Positions 30,567-39,165 of a stretch of 64,000 bases of DNA are shown one piece after another. A program made the translations under genes and the position numbers. Within the stretch, counting starts at the first letter, position 1. Every line of letters begins with the position of its first letter. Origin of the DNA: Streptomyces sp. NBC_00335. GTDB taxonomy: Bacteria; Actinomycetota; Actinomycetes; Streptomycetales; Streptomycetaceae. A model generated the notes under the pieces. It worked only from the letters and a program-made list of their open reading frames with translations. It did not search any database and was not told the origin of the DNA. The DNA lies in contig NZ_CP108006.1 in NCBI RefSeq assembly GCF_036127095.1, positions 6,563,501 to 6,627,500 on the forward strand, written 5' to 3'.

Positions 30567-31473
30567 GCTCCCGGGACTGCCGGTCGAGCTCCGCCGCCAG
30601 GTCCTCGCGGCGGAGCCGCCGGTCTGCGTAGAGCAGGCCGGCGGTGAGCTGCGGGAAGCAGAGCAGCAGTGTCTGGGCGACCATCCCGCCGAGTGCGGTG
30701 AGGGTCGCGTGCACGAAGCCGCCGTCCACCGCGGGGATCAGGCTGAGCGCCCCGGCGAAGGCGAAGGGCAGCTGGACGGCGTACGCCGCCAGGGCGCCGA
30801 TCGCGGCGGCGAGGGCGGTGAGGCCGAGCGTGCGCCACCAGGCCCCGCGCACCAGGCGGGCCGAGCGGCGCAGGGCGCCGAGCGGGCCCAGCCCCTCGTA
30901 GGCGGCGACCGTGGGCGCGAGCGCGAGAAGGACCCCGAGTACGAGGGCGACCGGCAGGGTGGCCGCCGCCACCAGCGGGGGCAGCCCGGCGGCCAGGACG
31001 GCGGCGCCCGGTCCGGCCACGGCGCCGAGCACCAGGAGCTGGGTGCCGAGGACGGCCGCGAAGCGGGGGCGGGCGGCGCGCAGCAGCGTACGGGCGGTGG
31101 CGGGGCGGCCGAGCAGCGCCGGGCGGAGCACGGCCCCCGTCAGTGCGGCGGCCAGGGTGCAGGTCAGCAGGGTGGCCAGGGCGGCGGCGGGAACCAGGGC
31201 GGCGACGGGCCGGGCGTCCAGCGCGAACGCCGTCAGGGCGGCCGCCGCGACCAGCAGCAGTGCCCCGAGCTGGCCGAGGAGCATGGCGGTGGCGAGGCGG
31301 ACCCCGTACCGGGCGAGGGTGGCGAAGGCGCCGCCGAGTATCTCGCCGGGGGTCAGCGCCCGCAGGGATATCACCCCGGGCCGGGGAGGCTGCGGGGGCA
31401 GCCAGCCGCCGCCCCAGGGCGTCCACGGCCGGCTCGCGTGCTGCGTCTCGTGTCGCGTCCCGTCCTGGACCAT
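30553..31473 (-). CDS. hypothetical multi-pass membrane protein
   Basis: A 306-residue protein with about six hydrophobic helices rich in Ala/Leu/Val. A proline-rich N-terminal tail (WLPPQPPRPGV) precedes SLRALTPGEILGGAFATLARY, a motif seen in DUF7544/glycerophosphodiesterase membrane-domain proteins of actinobacteria. It ends in a charged tail (DRRLRREDLAAELDRQ). There is no catalytic signature. ATG 31473 is preferred over a longer frame because GGGGAGA sits eight bases upstream and the extension has no homology-like features. Confidence 0.8.
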   Translation of the reverse strand: MVQDGTRHETQHASRPWTPWGGGWLPPQPPRPGVISLRALTPGEILGGAFATLARYGVRLATAMLLGQLGALLLVAAAALTAFALDARPVAALVPAAALATLLTCTLAAALTGAVLRPALLGRPATARTLLRAARPRFAAVLGTQLLVLGAVAGPGAAVLAAGLPPLVAAATLPVALVLGVLLALAPTVAAYEGLGPLGALRRSARLVRGAWWRTLGLTALAAAIGALAAYAVQLPFAFAGALSLIPAVDGGFVHATLTALGGMVAQTLLLCFPQLTAGLLYADRRLRREDLAAELDRQSRELSSA

Positions 31474-31593
31474 GCGCGGATCTCCCCGTCCCCCGGTGCA
31501 CACGGCGGCGCCGCCGCGAGCGGACACCGTAGCGGCCGGGACCGGGGAAGTCCCGGGGACACGCGGTTGTGTACGCGCGTCCATAACGATGTG

Positions 31594-31599
31594 TACAGT
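31594..31599 (+). promoter_or_regulatory. -10 element for a leaderless SMR transcript
   Basis: TACAGT lies seven bases before the ATG at 31607, and there is no purine-rich ribosome site in between. Two TGTGTAC direct repeats at 31568 and 31590, 22 bases apart, and a GTAC-N4-GTAC element overlap the region and may bind the downstream TetR protein. Inferred from spacing only. Confidence 0.45.
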
Positions 31600-31606
31600 C
31601 GTACGC

Positions 31607-31930
31607 ATGCCCTACATACTGCTCGCGGCCGCCATCGCCGCTGAGGTCGCCGGTACCACCGCAATGAAGTTCAGCGAGGGCTTCACGAAGCTGTGGCCCT
31701 CGCTGATCACGCTGGTGGGCTACGTCATCGCCTTCACGCTGCTCGCGCAGACGCTCAAGTCGATGTCGGTGGGGACGGCGTACGCGATCTGGGCGGGCGT
31801 GGGCACGGCCGCGATCGCCGCGATCGGCATGGTCTTCATGGGGGAGGCCGCGACGGCCGCGAAGATCGGCGGCATCGCCCTGGTGATCGCCGGCGTCGTG
31901 CTGCTGAACCTCGGGGGGACCACGCACTGA
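31607..31930 (+). CDS. small multidrug resistance (SMR) efflux protein
   Basis: A 107-residue proton-coupled efflux protein with four membrane helices. The essential glutamate is Glu13 in AAEVAGTTAMKFSEGFTKLW, almost identical to EmrE/QacC. GTAYAIWAGVGTA in helix 3 carries the conserved GxxxWxGxG-type motif. These pumps remove quaternary ammonium compounds and similar cations. The stop shares a base with the start of the TetR gene, so the pump and regulator are cotranscribed. Confidence 0.94.
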   Translation: MPYILLAAAIAAEVAGTTAMKFSEGFTKLWPSLITLVGYVIAFTLLAQTLKSMSVGTAYAIWAGVGTAAIAAIGMVFMGEAATAAKIGGIALVIAGVVLLNLGGTTH

Positions 31931-32478
31931 TGGCCGGCTCCGTACGCCGCTACGACCCGGACCGGCGGGACCGGATCATCGACGCGGCCATCCGGGTGGT
32001 GGGCGCGCGGGGTATCGCCGGGCTCAGTCACCGCAGCGTGGCCGCGGAGGCCGACGTACCGCTCGGCTCGACGACGTACCACTTCAAGAGCCTGGACGAC
32101 CTGCTGGTCGCGGCGCTGCGGCAGGCCAACGAGGGCTTCGCTCGGGTGGTGGAGGATTCCGCGGCGCTGGCCGATCCGGACGCGGACCTGGCGGGCGGTC
32201 TGGCCGCCCTGCTGGGCGAGTTCCTGGGGGCGGACCGGGCGCGGGCGGAGCTGGAGTACGAGCTCTACCTGGCCGCCCTGCGCCGCCCCGCGCTGCGTCC
32301 CGTGGCCGCCGAATGGTGCGAGGCCGTCGCCGCGGCGCTGTCCGCGCGGACGGACCCGGCCACGGCGCGGGCGCTGGTGGCGGTGATGGACGGGATCGGC
32401 CTGCAAGTGCTGCTGACGGGGGCGGAGTACGACCAGGCGTACGCCTGCGAGATCCTGCGGCGGGTGCTGCGGGCCTGA
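31930..32478 (+). CDS. TetR family regulator of the SMR pump
   Basis: A 182-residue one-component regulator. The N-terminal helix-turn-helix spans about residues 12-58, with GIAGLSHRSVAAEADVPLGSTTYHFKSLDDLL; the last part matches the TetR recognition-helix signature. The C-terminal ligand domain is of the TetR_C type with HxxYLAALRRP-like helices. It starts on the last base of the SMR stop and probably autoregulates the pair. Its ligand is unknown. Confidence 0.92.
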   Translation: MAGSVRRYDPDRRDRIIDAAIRVVGARGIAGLSHRSVAAEADVPLGSTTYHFKSLDDLLVAALRQANEGFARVVEDSAALADPDADLAGGLAALLGEFLGADRARAELEYELYLAALRRPALRPVAAEWCEAVAAALSARTDPATARALVAVMDGIGLQVLLTGAEYDQAYACEILRRVLRA

Positions 32479-32488
32479 CGGCGGGGCC

Positions 32489-32530
32489 GGCCGGGGCCCG
32501 GCCGGGGCCCGGCCGGGGGCGGGCCCCCGG
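32489..32530. terminator. GC repeat and hairpin between tetR and the HxlR-peroxiredoxin gene
   Basis: The unit GGCCGGGGCCC repeats at 32489-32499 and 32500-32510 with a partial third copy. It runs into a hairpin CCGGGGG-CGGG-CCCCCGG at 32513-32530. The genes on either side converge, so this is a probable bidirectional terminator. Confidence 0.6.
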
Positions 32531-32532
32531 GG

Positions 32533-33405
32533 CTACCCGCCGCGGACCGCCGCCAGGGCGGCGGCCACGCTCGCCTCGATGTCCCGGACCGGGTAGAGGA
32601 CCTCGCGGACGGTCCGGTCGCGGTCCACGACCAGCGTCAGGCGCTTGAGCCGGCTGATGCCCCCCGCCCGGAACGTCGGCAGCCGCAGCGCCGCGACGAG
32701 CCCGAGCTCCGCGTCCGAGAGCAGGGGGAAGCGGAGCCCCTCGGCCTCGGCGAACTCCCGCTGCTCGTCCGGCCGCTGGGTGGACACCCCGTGCACCGTC
32801 GCGCCCGCCGCCGCGAACTCCCCGAGCTGGTCCCGGTAGGTGCACGATTCGAGGGTGCACCCCCGCGCCCCGGGGATCCCGGCCCACCCCGGCGGGTAGG
32901 ACTCGGCTCGGGCGAACGCGCCCGGGAAGCAGTACAGGACGGTGAACGGGGTGTCCGCCACCGGGTCGCGGAGCTCGCCGAAACGGTCCGGCAGCGACAG
33001 CTCCGGCAGCCGGGTGCCGCGCAGCGCGTGGACCCGTACCGCCTCGCGCGAGGTCTCGTCCGTCGTCGCCGTCATCTCTCCCTCTCCCAGGATCCAGGTG
33101 TCCCCCCAGTCCTGGAGGGCGACCAGGACCGGGAGCAGCGCGCGTCCGCGCGGGGTCAGCCGGTACGCGTGGCGCACCGGCCGTTCCTGGTACGGCTCGC
33201 GGGTCAGTACGCCCGCCTCGACCAGCAGCTTCAGCCGCTCCGTCAGGACCTTTCGCGACATGCCCAGTTCGCGCTGGAACTCGTCGAAGCGCTGCACGCC
33301 GCGGGCGGCGTCGCGCACGATCAGCAGCGTCCACCAGTCGCCCACGACGTCGAGGGCCTGGGCGATGGAGCAGTCCGCGTCGTCGAGGTGCGTGCGCTGG
33401 GCCAT
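32533..33405 (-). CDS. HxlR-type regulator fused to a PrxQ-like peroxiredoxin
   Basis: A 290-residue two-domain protein. Residues 1-110 are a winged helix of the HxlR/MarR type, with the conserved sensory-type Cys12 in DCSIAQALDVVGDWWTLL. Residues 120-290 are a thioredoxin-fold peroxiredoxin with C183 and C188 in RGCTLESCTYRDQ, the C-x4-C pair of PrxQ/BCP enzymes; C159 is extra. It could couple peroxide reduction or sensing to DNA binding. The ATG has AAAGGAG five bases upstream; a GTG two codons earlier is less likely. It is divergent from an MFS gene over a perfect palindrome. Confidence 0.9.
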   Translation of the reverse strand: MAQRTHLDDADCSIAQALDVVGDWWTLLIVRDAARGVQRFDEFQRELGMSRKVLTERLKLLVEAGVLTREPYQERPVRHAYRLTPRGRALLPVLVALQDWGDTWILGEGEMTATTDETSREAVRVHALRGTRLPELSLPDRFGELRDPVADTPFTVLYCFPGAFARAESYPPGWAGIPGARGCTLESCTYRDQLGEFAAAGATVHGVSTQRPDEQREFAEAEGLRFPLLSDAELGLVAALRLPTFRAGGISRLKRLTLVVDRDRTVREVLYPVRDIEASVAAALAAVRGG

Positions 33406-33452
33406 GGGCACTCCTTTGTCCGTTGACCCGAGGCTGCCATGCTGACATGGTT

Positions 33453-33469
33453 AGTTCCCAAAGGGAACT
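33453..33469. promoter_or_regulatory. palindromic operator between the HxlR-Prx and MFS genes
   Basis: AGTTCCC-AAA-GGGAACT is a perfect 17-base inverted repeat 48 bases before the HxlR-peroxiredoxin start and 38 bases before the MFS start. It is the best candidate binding site for the fusion protein and could control both promoters. Confidence 0.7.
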
Positions 33470-33506
33470 CACTGGGAATGTGTCGGGAACGCGGGGGGAC
33501 GAGAGT

Positions 33507-34739
33507 GTGCTGCAGGGATTCAAGGACGTACCGAGGGTCGTGTGGCTGCTGGCTGCGGGGATCCTGGTCAACGCCGTCGTCAGCTTCACCTTCGTCTTCG
33601 TCTTCCTCTACCTGACCGGCCCGCGCGGCCTCGGCGCCGCCCAGGCGGGCCTGATCGTCGGCGTCGGCGGCGTCGGACTGGTCGCCGGGAACTTCACCGG
33701 CGGCTGGTACGGCGACCGCTTCGGCCACCGCCGGGTGCTGCTCACCGCCTCCGCGCTCGGCGGAGTCGCCCTCGTGGCCCTGCCGGCGGTCTCCACCGGC
33801 CTGCTGGTCCTCGTCCTGCCGCTCGCGCAGTACGCCTCCGGGGTGGTCCGCGCCGCCAACTCCGCGCTGGTCGCCGTCACCGTGCCGGAAGGCTCCCGGC
33901 GTCAGGCCTTCGCGCTCACCCGCTTCGTGTCCAACGCGGGCTTCGCGGTGGGCTCACCGATCGGGGCCCTCATCGCGACCGGGTTCTCGTACGACTGGCT
34001 CTTCGTCGCGGACGGCCTCGGAACCCTCTTCTTCGCCCTCTGGATCGCCCGGGTCGTACCGGCCAGGGCAATCGCAGCGCCCCCCGCGGCCCCGGACGGG
34101 GGTCTGGGCCGCGGGGGCCTGTGGCGGGAGCTGCGCGCCCGGCCCGCCGTACTCGTCCTGCTCGGCGCGATCGTCGTCATCGACATCGTCTACAGGCAGC
34201 ACTACACGACCTTCCCCGTCGTCCTCGCCGACCACGGTCTGGACACCCGCGCCTACGGACTGCTCATCGCGGTCAACGGCGGTGTGATCATGCTCCTGGA
34301 GATCCCCGCCGCCCTCGCCCTGCGCCGGCGTTCCCCGCTGCACATCATCGGCACCGGGCTCGTGCTGGTGGGTGGCGGCTACGCGATGCCGGCGCTCGGA
34401 GTGGGCGTCCTGACCGCGGTCGCGATGATGCTGCTGCTCACCCTCGGCGAGATCCTCTACAAGACCACCGCCACGGCGTACGTCGCGGACGAGTCGCCCG
34501 AGCACGCCATCGGCCGGTTCCAGAGCCTGTACGCGGGCGTCTCCGTCAGTGGCGTCGTCCTCGCCGCGCCCCTCGGCGGAGCCCTGTACGACGCCGCGCC
34601 GGGCCTGCTGTGGCCGCTGTGCGCGGTACTGGGCGCGGCCGCGGGCGGGACGGTCCTGGTCATGGGTGCGCGGGCGACGCGGCGACGCGCGCGCCCGGCA
34701 CATGAGACCGGTTCGCGACCGCGGGCCGTCGCCGGTTAG
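33507..34739 (+). CDS. MFS transporter
   Basis: A 410-residue major facilitator with twelve predicted helices. The loop between helices 2 and 3 reads GGWYGDRFGHRRVLLTAS, the MFS signature A. A mid-protein loop separates the two halves, and LRRRSPLHIIGTGLV is the equivalent in the second half. It resembles drug-efflux type MFS proteins; the substrate is unknown. GTG 33507 is chosen with GGGGGACGA upstream, because the in-frame ATG at 33447 would place the operator palindrome inside the gene. Confidence 0.9.
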   Translation: MLQGFKDVPRVVWLLAAGILVNAVVSFTFVFVFLYLTGPRGLGAAQAGLIVGVGGVGLVAGNFTGGWYGDRFGHRRVLLTASALGGVALVALPAVSTGLLVLVLPLAQYASGVVRAANSALVAVTVPEGSRRQAFALTRFVSNAGFAVGSPIGALIATGFSYDWLFVADGLGTLFFALWIARVVPARAIAAPPAAPDGGLGRGGLWRELRARPAVLVLLGAIVVIDIVYRQHYTTFPVVLADHGLDTRAYGLLIAVNGGVIMLLEIPAALALRRRSPLHIIGTGLVLVGGGYAMPALGVGVLTAVAMMLLLTLGEILYKTTATAYVADESPEHAIGRFQSLYAGVSVSGVVLAAPLGGALYDAAPGLLWPLCAVLGAAAGGTVLVMGARATRRRARPAHETGSRPRAVAG

Positions 34740-34742
34740 GTT
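34737..34742 (+). promoter_or_regulatory. -10 element for leaderless dapD
   Basis: TAGGTT ends six bases before the dapD ATG and overlaps the stop codon of the MFS gene. No ribosome site lies between, so a transcript starting at the ATG is likely. The -35 region is not clear. Confidence 0.4.
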
Positions 34743-34748
34743 TCGGGC

Positions 34749-35729
34749 ATGACTGCTACGCGTACCACCGGCGCCGTCGCCGCCGGACTTGCCACCATCA
34801 CCGCCGACGGCACCGTCCTCGACACCTGGTTCCCCGCCCCCCAGCTGGTCGCCGAGCCCGGCCCGGCCGGCACCGAGCGCCTCACCGCCGAACAGGCCGT
34901 GGAGCTGCTGGGGGCCACCGCGCCCAAGGCGATCCGCCAGGACGCGGTCCGCGGCGTCGAGGTCGTAGCCGTCCGCACCGTGATCGCCTCCCTGGAGGAC
35001 AAGCCGCTGGACGCGCACGACGCGTACCTGCGCCTGCACCTGCTCAGCCACCGCCTGGTCAAGCCGCACGGCCAGAACCTGGACGGCGTCTTCGGCCTGC
35101 TGGCCAACGTCGCCTGGACCTCGCTGGGCCCGGTCGCGATCGACCAGGTCGAGACGGTCCGCCTGAACGCCCGCGCCGAGGGCCTGCACCTCCAGGTCAC
35201 CTCGATCGACAAGTTCCCGCGGATGACGGACTACGTCGCCCCCAAGGGCGTGCGCATCGCCGACGCGGACCGGGTCCGCCTGGGCGCGCACCTCGCCGAG
35301 GGCACCACCGTCATGCACGAGGGCTTCGTCAACTTCAACGCCGGCACCCTGGGCACCTCCATGGTCGAGGGCCGGATCTCCGCGGGCGTCGTGGTCGGCG
35401 ACGGCTCCGACATCGGCGGCGGCGCGTCCACCATGGGCACCCTGTCGGGCGGCGGCAAGCAGATCATCTCGATCGGCGAGCGCACCCTGATCGGCGCCGA
35501 GGCGGGCGTCGGCATCGCCCTGGGCGACGAGTGCGTCGTCGAGGCGGGCCTGTACGTGACCGCGGGCACCCGCGTCACCCTGCCGGACGGCCAGATCGTC
35601 AAGGCCCTGGAGCTCTCGGGCGCCAACAACATCCTCTTCCGCCGCAACTCGGTCACCGGCGCCGTCGAGGCCCGCCCGTACAAGGCGGCCTGGGGCGGCC
35701 TGAACGAGGTCCTGCACAGCCACAACTGA
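34749..35729 (+). CDS. dapD: 2,3,4,5-tetrahydropyridine-2,6-dicarboxylate N-succinyltransferase
   Basis: It succinylates tetrahydrodipicolinate in the lysine and meso-diaminopimelate pathway. The 326 residues fit the actinobacterial DapD type, which is longer than the E. coli form. The C-terminal half is a left-handed beta helix with hexapeptide repeats such as [21 protein letters not shown], and [19 protein letters not shown] completes the active-site region. It is followed by a strong terminator. Confidence 0.95.
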   Translation: MTATRTTGAVAAGLATITADGTVLDTWFPAPQLVAEPGPAGTERLTAEQAVELLGATAPKAIRQDAVRGVEVVAVRTVIASLEDKPLDAHDAYLRLHLLSHRLVKPHGQNLDGVFGLLANVAWTSLGPVAIDQVETVRLNARAEGLHLQVTSIDKFPRMTDYVAPKGVRIADADRVRLGAHLAEGTTVMHEGFVNFNAGTLGTSMVEGRISAGVVVGDGSDIGGGASTMGTLSGGGKQIISIGERTLIGAEAGVGIALGDECVVEAGLYVTAGTRVTLPDGQIVKALELSGANNILFRRNSVTGAVEARPYKAAWGGLNEVLHSHN

Positions 35730-35751
35730 CCGATCCGGCCCACCACGACAG

Positions 35752-35783
35752 CGCCCTCCCACCCCGACCGGGGTGGGAGGGCG
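35752..35783. terminator. terminator after dapD
   Basis: CGCCCTCCCACCCCG at 35752-35766 pairs with CGGGGTGGGAGGGCG at 35769-35783, leaving a two-base centre (effectively a 13-bp stem with a small loop), and is followed by TTCGTTT. It sits between convergent genes. Confidence 0.85.
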
Positions 35784-35816
35784 TTCGTTTGCGCGATGCC
35801 GGCCCGTCGCCGGCGG

Positions 35817-36260
35817 TCAGGTCCGGTCCGGCAAGGCCGCGTACGCCCGCTCGACCTCGCCCAGGTACTGGTCCAGGCGGAAGTGGACCTCCTCGACGGC
35901 CTTGCCGTCGGAGCCGGGGTACATCAGGCCGGACCAGATGACCGTCCCGCCCCGGATCCGGACCCGGAGGGTGAGTCGCTCCGGCCCCGGATCGGGCCCC
36001 GGTCGGGCCGCCACGTCCACCTCGCGCGGCATGTCCGCCGGATGGAGCGGTCCACCGGGGCGCAGGAGCCACCACGGATCGAGGCCGGCCATGCGGCTGT
36101 CGCTGCGGGCCGTGAGGTCGAGGCCGTCGACGAAGAGGTAGGTGTGCAGGCCGGTGCACACCGGCGGTCCGGGACAGGTGCTGATGAGCAGCGTGCTCAG
36201 GGAGCGCATCGGGCCGACGGGCCCGGCGGACCTCAGCAGGCCCGGGGATCTACGAGGCAT
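35817..36260 (-). CDS. hypothetical protein
   Basis: Up to 147 residues with no signal peptide, membrane helix or recognised domain. The central part is acidic and beta-rich (GLHTYLFVDGLDLTARSDSR, RLTLRVRIRGGTVIWSG) and ends in a helical segment HFRLDQYLGEVERAYAAL. An internal ATG at 36209 is a possible alternative start because the first 17 residues look unstructured and the ribosome site at 36260 is weak. Function unknown. Confidence 0.6.
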   Translation of the reverse strand: MPRRSPGLLRSAGPVGPMRSLSTLLISTCPGPPVCTGLHTYLFVDGLDLTARSDSRMAGLDPWWLLRPGGPLHPADMPREVDVAARPGPDPGPERLTLRVRIRGGTVIWSGLMYPGSDGKAVEEVHFRLDQYLGEVERAYAALPDRT

Positions 36261-36370
36261 CCGCCTGATGTGACGTCATGGCCCGAGCCTACCGACCGCG
36301 CCGCACCGGGCCGCAGGGAGAACACCCTCCCCACCCGAGCGGGGGAGGGGGATCGGCCGTGCGCGGGGTG

Positions 36371-36625
36371 TCAGTGCAGGGGGATGGTGCGGACCAGGCC
36401 CGCGAAGGCCTGCTGCTCCGCCTCGGTCAGTTCCACCGACTCCATCGGGTGCACGGAGGTGCCGCGCTGGGCCGGGATGACCGAGAGGCCTTCGAAGGCG
36501 CCTGGCTCCGGGTGGTGGAAGCGGCTGTCCCACAGCATGTGGCCGAGGCCGATCAGCCAGACGGCGGCGGCCACGAGCAGGACGGCGATGCCGATTTCCT
36601 GAGCGAGGGAGATGGAGGGGAACAC
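36371..36625 (-). CDS. small single-helix membrane protein
   Basis: An 84-residue protein with one N-terminal membrane helix (EIGIAVLLVAAAVWLIGLGHML, about residues 9-30) and a soluble C-terminal tail with an acidic stretch ESVELTEAEQQAFAGL. The GTG start has a near-perfect GGAGG six bases upstream, which rules out the longer upstream frame. No function can be assigned. Confidence 0.75.
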   Translation of the reverse strand: MFPSISLAQEIGIAVLLVAAAVWLIGLGHMLWDSRFHHPEPGAFEGLSVIPAQRGTSVHPMESVELTEAEQQAFAGLVRTIPLH

Positions 36626-36790
36626 GCGGTCCTCCAAAGGAGTGCTGGAGTGCGGTACAAGATCGGGCGTGGGGACACTCAACACCAGAACCGCCCGAAT
36701 GGGTAGGGATGTGCTGAGCGTCACGCCAGGGCCAAAGGTCCCTTCCTCGGCTCCCGACCGTCCGGTCCCGGGTCCCGGCCGCCCTCCCCG

Positions 36791-37264
36791 CTAGCGCAGC
36801 GGCAGCTTGAAGCCCTCGTGGCTCCGGGCGTAGCCCAGCCGCTCGTAGAAGCGGTGCGCGGCGGTGCGGCGCTTGTTGCTGGTGAGCTGCATCAGGCCGC
36901 AGCCGCGCTCGCGGGCCCGGTCCGCCGCCAGCTCCATCAGGCGGGCCCCGAGCCCCCCGCCCCGCCGGTCCGCGCGGATCCGTACGGCCTCCACGAGGGC
37001 CCGCTCCCGACCGCCCTGGCCCAGACCCGGGACGTACGTCAGCTGAAGGCAGCCGAGGAGGACCCCGTCCTCCTCCAGGACCAGCATCTCGTTGCGCGGG
37101 TCCGCCTCGATCGCGGCGAAGGCCAGCTCGTGGGCTTCGGAGACCGGCCCGGAGGCCGGCTCGGGGGCCCCGGCAGCGGCTGCGGCCGGGTCTGTGTCGG
37201 CGGACTGAGCCAGCAGGGCGAGTACGGCGGGCAGATCCTGACGCGTTGCGGTACGGAAGATCAT
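36791..37264 (-). CDS. GNAT family N-acetyltransferase
   Basis: A 157-residue acetyltransferase. The acetyl-CoA loop is RIRADRRGGGLGARLMELAADRA, the preceding strand reads LLGCLQLTYVPGL, and the C terminus has AHRFYERLGYARSHEGFKL, a full GNAT fold. The Gln/Arg-x-x-Gly-x-Gly/Ala pattern appears as RRGGGLGA. The substrate is unknown. It lies 59 bases downstream of the nuclease gene on the same strand. Confidence 0.92.
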   Translation of the reverse strand: MIFRTATRQDLPAVLALLAQSADTDPAAAAAGAPEPASGPVSEAHELAFAAIEADPRNEMLVLEEDGVLLGCLQLTYVPGLGQGGRERALVEAVRIRADRRGGGLGARLMELAADRARERGCGLMQLTSNKRRTAAHRFYERLGYARSHEGFKLPLR

Positions 37265-37323
37265 GCCGGGATCATGCCAAAGGGGCCGGGCGGCGGTGCG
37301 GCCCGGCCCCTTCGGCGGCGCCG

Positions 37324-39165
37324 CTACGGGCGGAAGCGCACGACCTGCGGGTCGTGGTCGCTGTTCTGGTCCGAGAACTCGGCGTTGATGTGCACGCTGT
37401 CGTACGTGAACTTCTTGATCGCCGGGCTGGTCAGGATCTGGTCCAGCACCTGCGCGTTGCCCTGGAAGACGTACGAGTACCGCTCCGACTTCGGCAGCGA
37501 CTTGATCGCCGGGTACAGGGCGCCGCCGTCCGCCAGCGCGTCCGTCGTCGCCGAGAACTCGAAGTCGTTGATGTCGCCGACGACGAGGACGTTCGCGTGC
37601 TTCTCCGCCGCCAGGATCTCCTTGACGAAGCCGTTCACCGCCTGCGCCTGGAGCAGCCGCTTCTCCTCCGACTTGCGGACCGGCGGCTGGTGGTGGGAGG
37701 TCAGGCCCTCGTCGCCGCCCTTCGAGCCGAAGTGGTTGGCGATCACGAAGACCGTCTTGCCGCGGAAGACGAACTCGCCGGCCAGCGGCTTGCGGCTGTC
37801 CACCCACGCCGGGTTCGCCGGGTCGATCCGGCCGGGGGAGTGGGTCAGGGCGGCCTTGCCGTTCTCCTTCACCACACCGGTCGCCGTCACGGCGTCGCCC
37901 GGGGCGCGCTCGGTGAAGGAGACCCGCTCCGGGTTGAAGAGGAACACCTGGCGGATGTTGCCGCCGGGCTCGCCGCCGTCCTTCTTGTCCTCCGGGTCGA
38001 CGGTCCGCCACTGGTAGGCCGGGCCGCCGGCGGCCGTGATGGCCGCGGTGAACTTCGTCAGGGTGGCCTCGGCCGAGACCGTGCCGTCGTTCTTGGCGCC
38101 GTTGTCGTCCTGGATCTCCTCCAGGGCGAGGACGTCGGGGGAGGCGAGGTTCTCGACGACGGCCTTCGCCAGGTTGTCGAACTTCTCCTGCGGGTCGGAC
38201 GGGTCGAGGTTCTCGACGTTGTACGTGGCCACCGCGAGCTCGTTCGAGGCCTGCGCCTTGGTCTTCTCGGGGGCGAGGGTGCCCGCCCTGACCGTGCCGA
38301 GGGTGCGGGCCACCAGGGTGTAGCCGCCGAACTGGTTGAAGTCCAGCGGGCCTTCGGTGGGGCCGGTCAGCTTGTCGCCGACGTTGGCCACCGGGAACGG
38401 CTGCTGCGCGAGGGGCGCGAGCTGCTGGATCTGGAGGCGGCCGGTGTTCTGGGACTCGTACGAACCGTAGATCGTGCCGCCGCGCTTGGCGGTGTTCTCC
38501 CAGCCCTTCACCGTCACCCACAGCTCCGCGTACGGGTCGGTGGCGCCGACCACGCGCGAGGTGCCGATCGCGATGTTCATGCCCTCCAGGGACTCGTAGT
38601 AGTCCAGGGCGTAGCGCGAGGGCTCCAGGGTCAGGCCGTTGATGCTGCCGGCGGCGGCCGGGTCGCCCTCCGGGGCGTACGCGCAGGGGACCGAGTACTC
38701 GTTGACGGCGGTGGCCGCGGGCAGCGGGTTGCCGGAGGAGACCACGGTCACGACGGGCTTGGAGATCTGGGTGACCGACTGGTTGCCGGAGGCGACGCCA
38801 CCGGGGATGTACTCGCCGACCAGGCCGGAGACGGTGACGGCGTCGCCGACCGCGACGGTCGGGACCGAGCTGGTGAAGACGAACACGCCCTCGCTGGTGG
38901 CGTCGTCGTCGTCCGTGTCCGGATCCTGGATCCAGAAGCCGCGCGAACCGTACGTACGGACACCCGTGACGACGCCCGCCACATCGGCGACCTGCTTGCC
39001 GGCCAGCGGGGATATGCGGGTGGAGCCCTGGATGTCGTGGATGCGTATCGGATCGGCGGACGCGGCGCCTTCGGCCGCGTCGGCGGTGCCCGCGAGCAGG
39101 CCGGTGGCCAGCGCGGTGGCGACGAGGGCCGCGACGGCGGCGGAACGGGGATGCGAGGAGCGCAT
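37324..39165 (-). CDS. secreted endonuclease/exonuclease/phosphatase family protein (ExeM/NucH-like)
   Basis: A 613-residue exported protein with a signal peptide that ends AGTADAAEG near residue 31. Residues 40-290 form an OB-like region (SPLAGKQVADVAGVVTGV) found in ExeM-type extracellular nucleases. Residues 300-613 are the EEP domain, with catalytic signatures VATYNVENLDP, LALEEIQDD, VFVIANHF, VVGDINDF and the closing SDHDPQVV. It probably degrades extracellular DNA and so recovers phosphate or helps nutrient recycling. The ATG at 39165 yields the signal peptide directly. Confidence 0.92.
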   Translation of the reverse strand: MRSSHPRSAAVAALVATALATGLLAGTADAAEGAASADPIRIHDIQGSTRISPLAGKQVADVAGVVTGVRTYGSRGFWIQDPDTDDDDATSEGVFVFTSSVPTVAVGDAVTVSGLVGEYIPGGVASGNQSVTQISKPVVTVVSSGNPLPAATAVNEYSVPCAYAPEGDPAAAGSINGLTLEPSRYALDYYESLEGMNIAIGTSRVVGATDPYAELWVTVKGWENTAKRGGTIYGSYESQNTGRLQIQQLAPLAQQPFPVANVGDKLTGPTEGPLDFNQFGGYTLVARTLGTVRAGTLAPEKTKAQASNELAVATYNVENLDPSDPQEKFDNLAKAVVENLASPDVLALEEIQDDNGAKNDGTVSAEATLTKFTAAITAAGGPAYQWRTVDPEDKKDGGEPGGNIRQVFLFNPERVSFTERAPGDAVTATGVVKENGKAALTHSPGRIDPANPAWVDSRKPLAGEFVFRGKTVFVIANHFGSKGGDEGLTSHHQPPVRKSEEKRLLQAQAVNGFVKEILAAEKHANVLVVGDINDFEFSATTDALADGGALYPAIKSLPKSERYSYVFQGNAQVLDQILTSPAIKKFTYDSVHINAEFSDQNSDHDPQVVRFRP

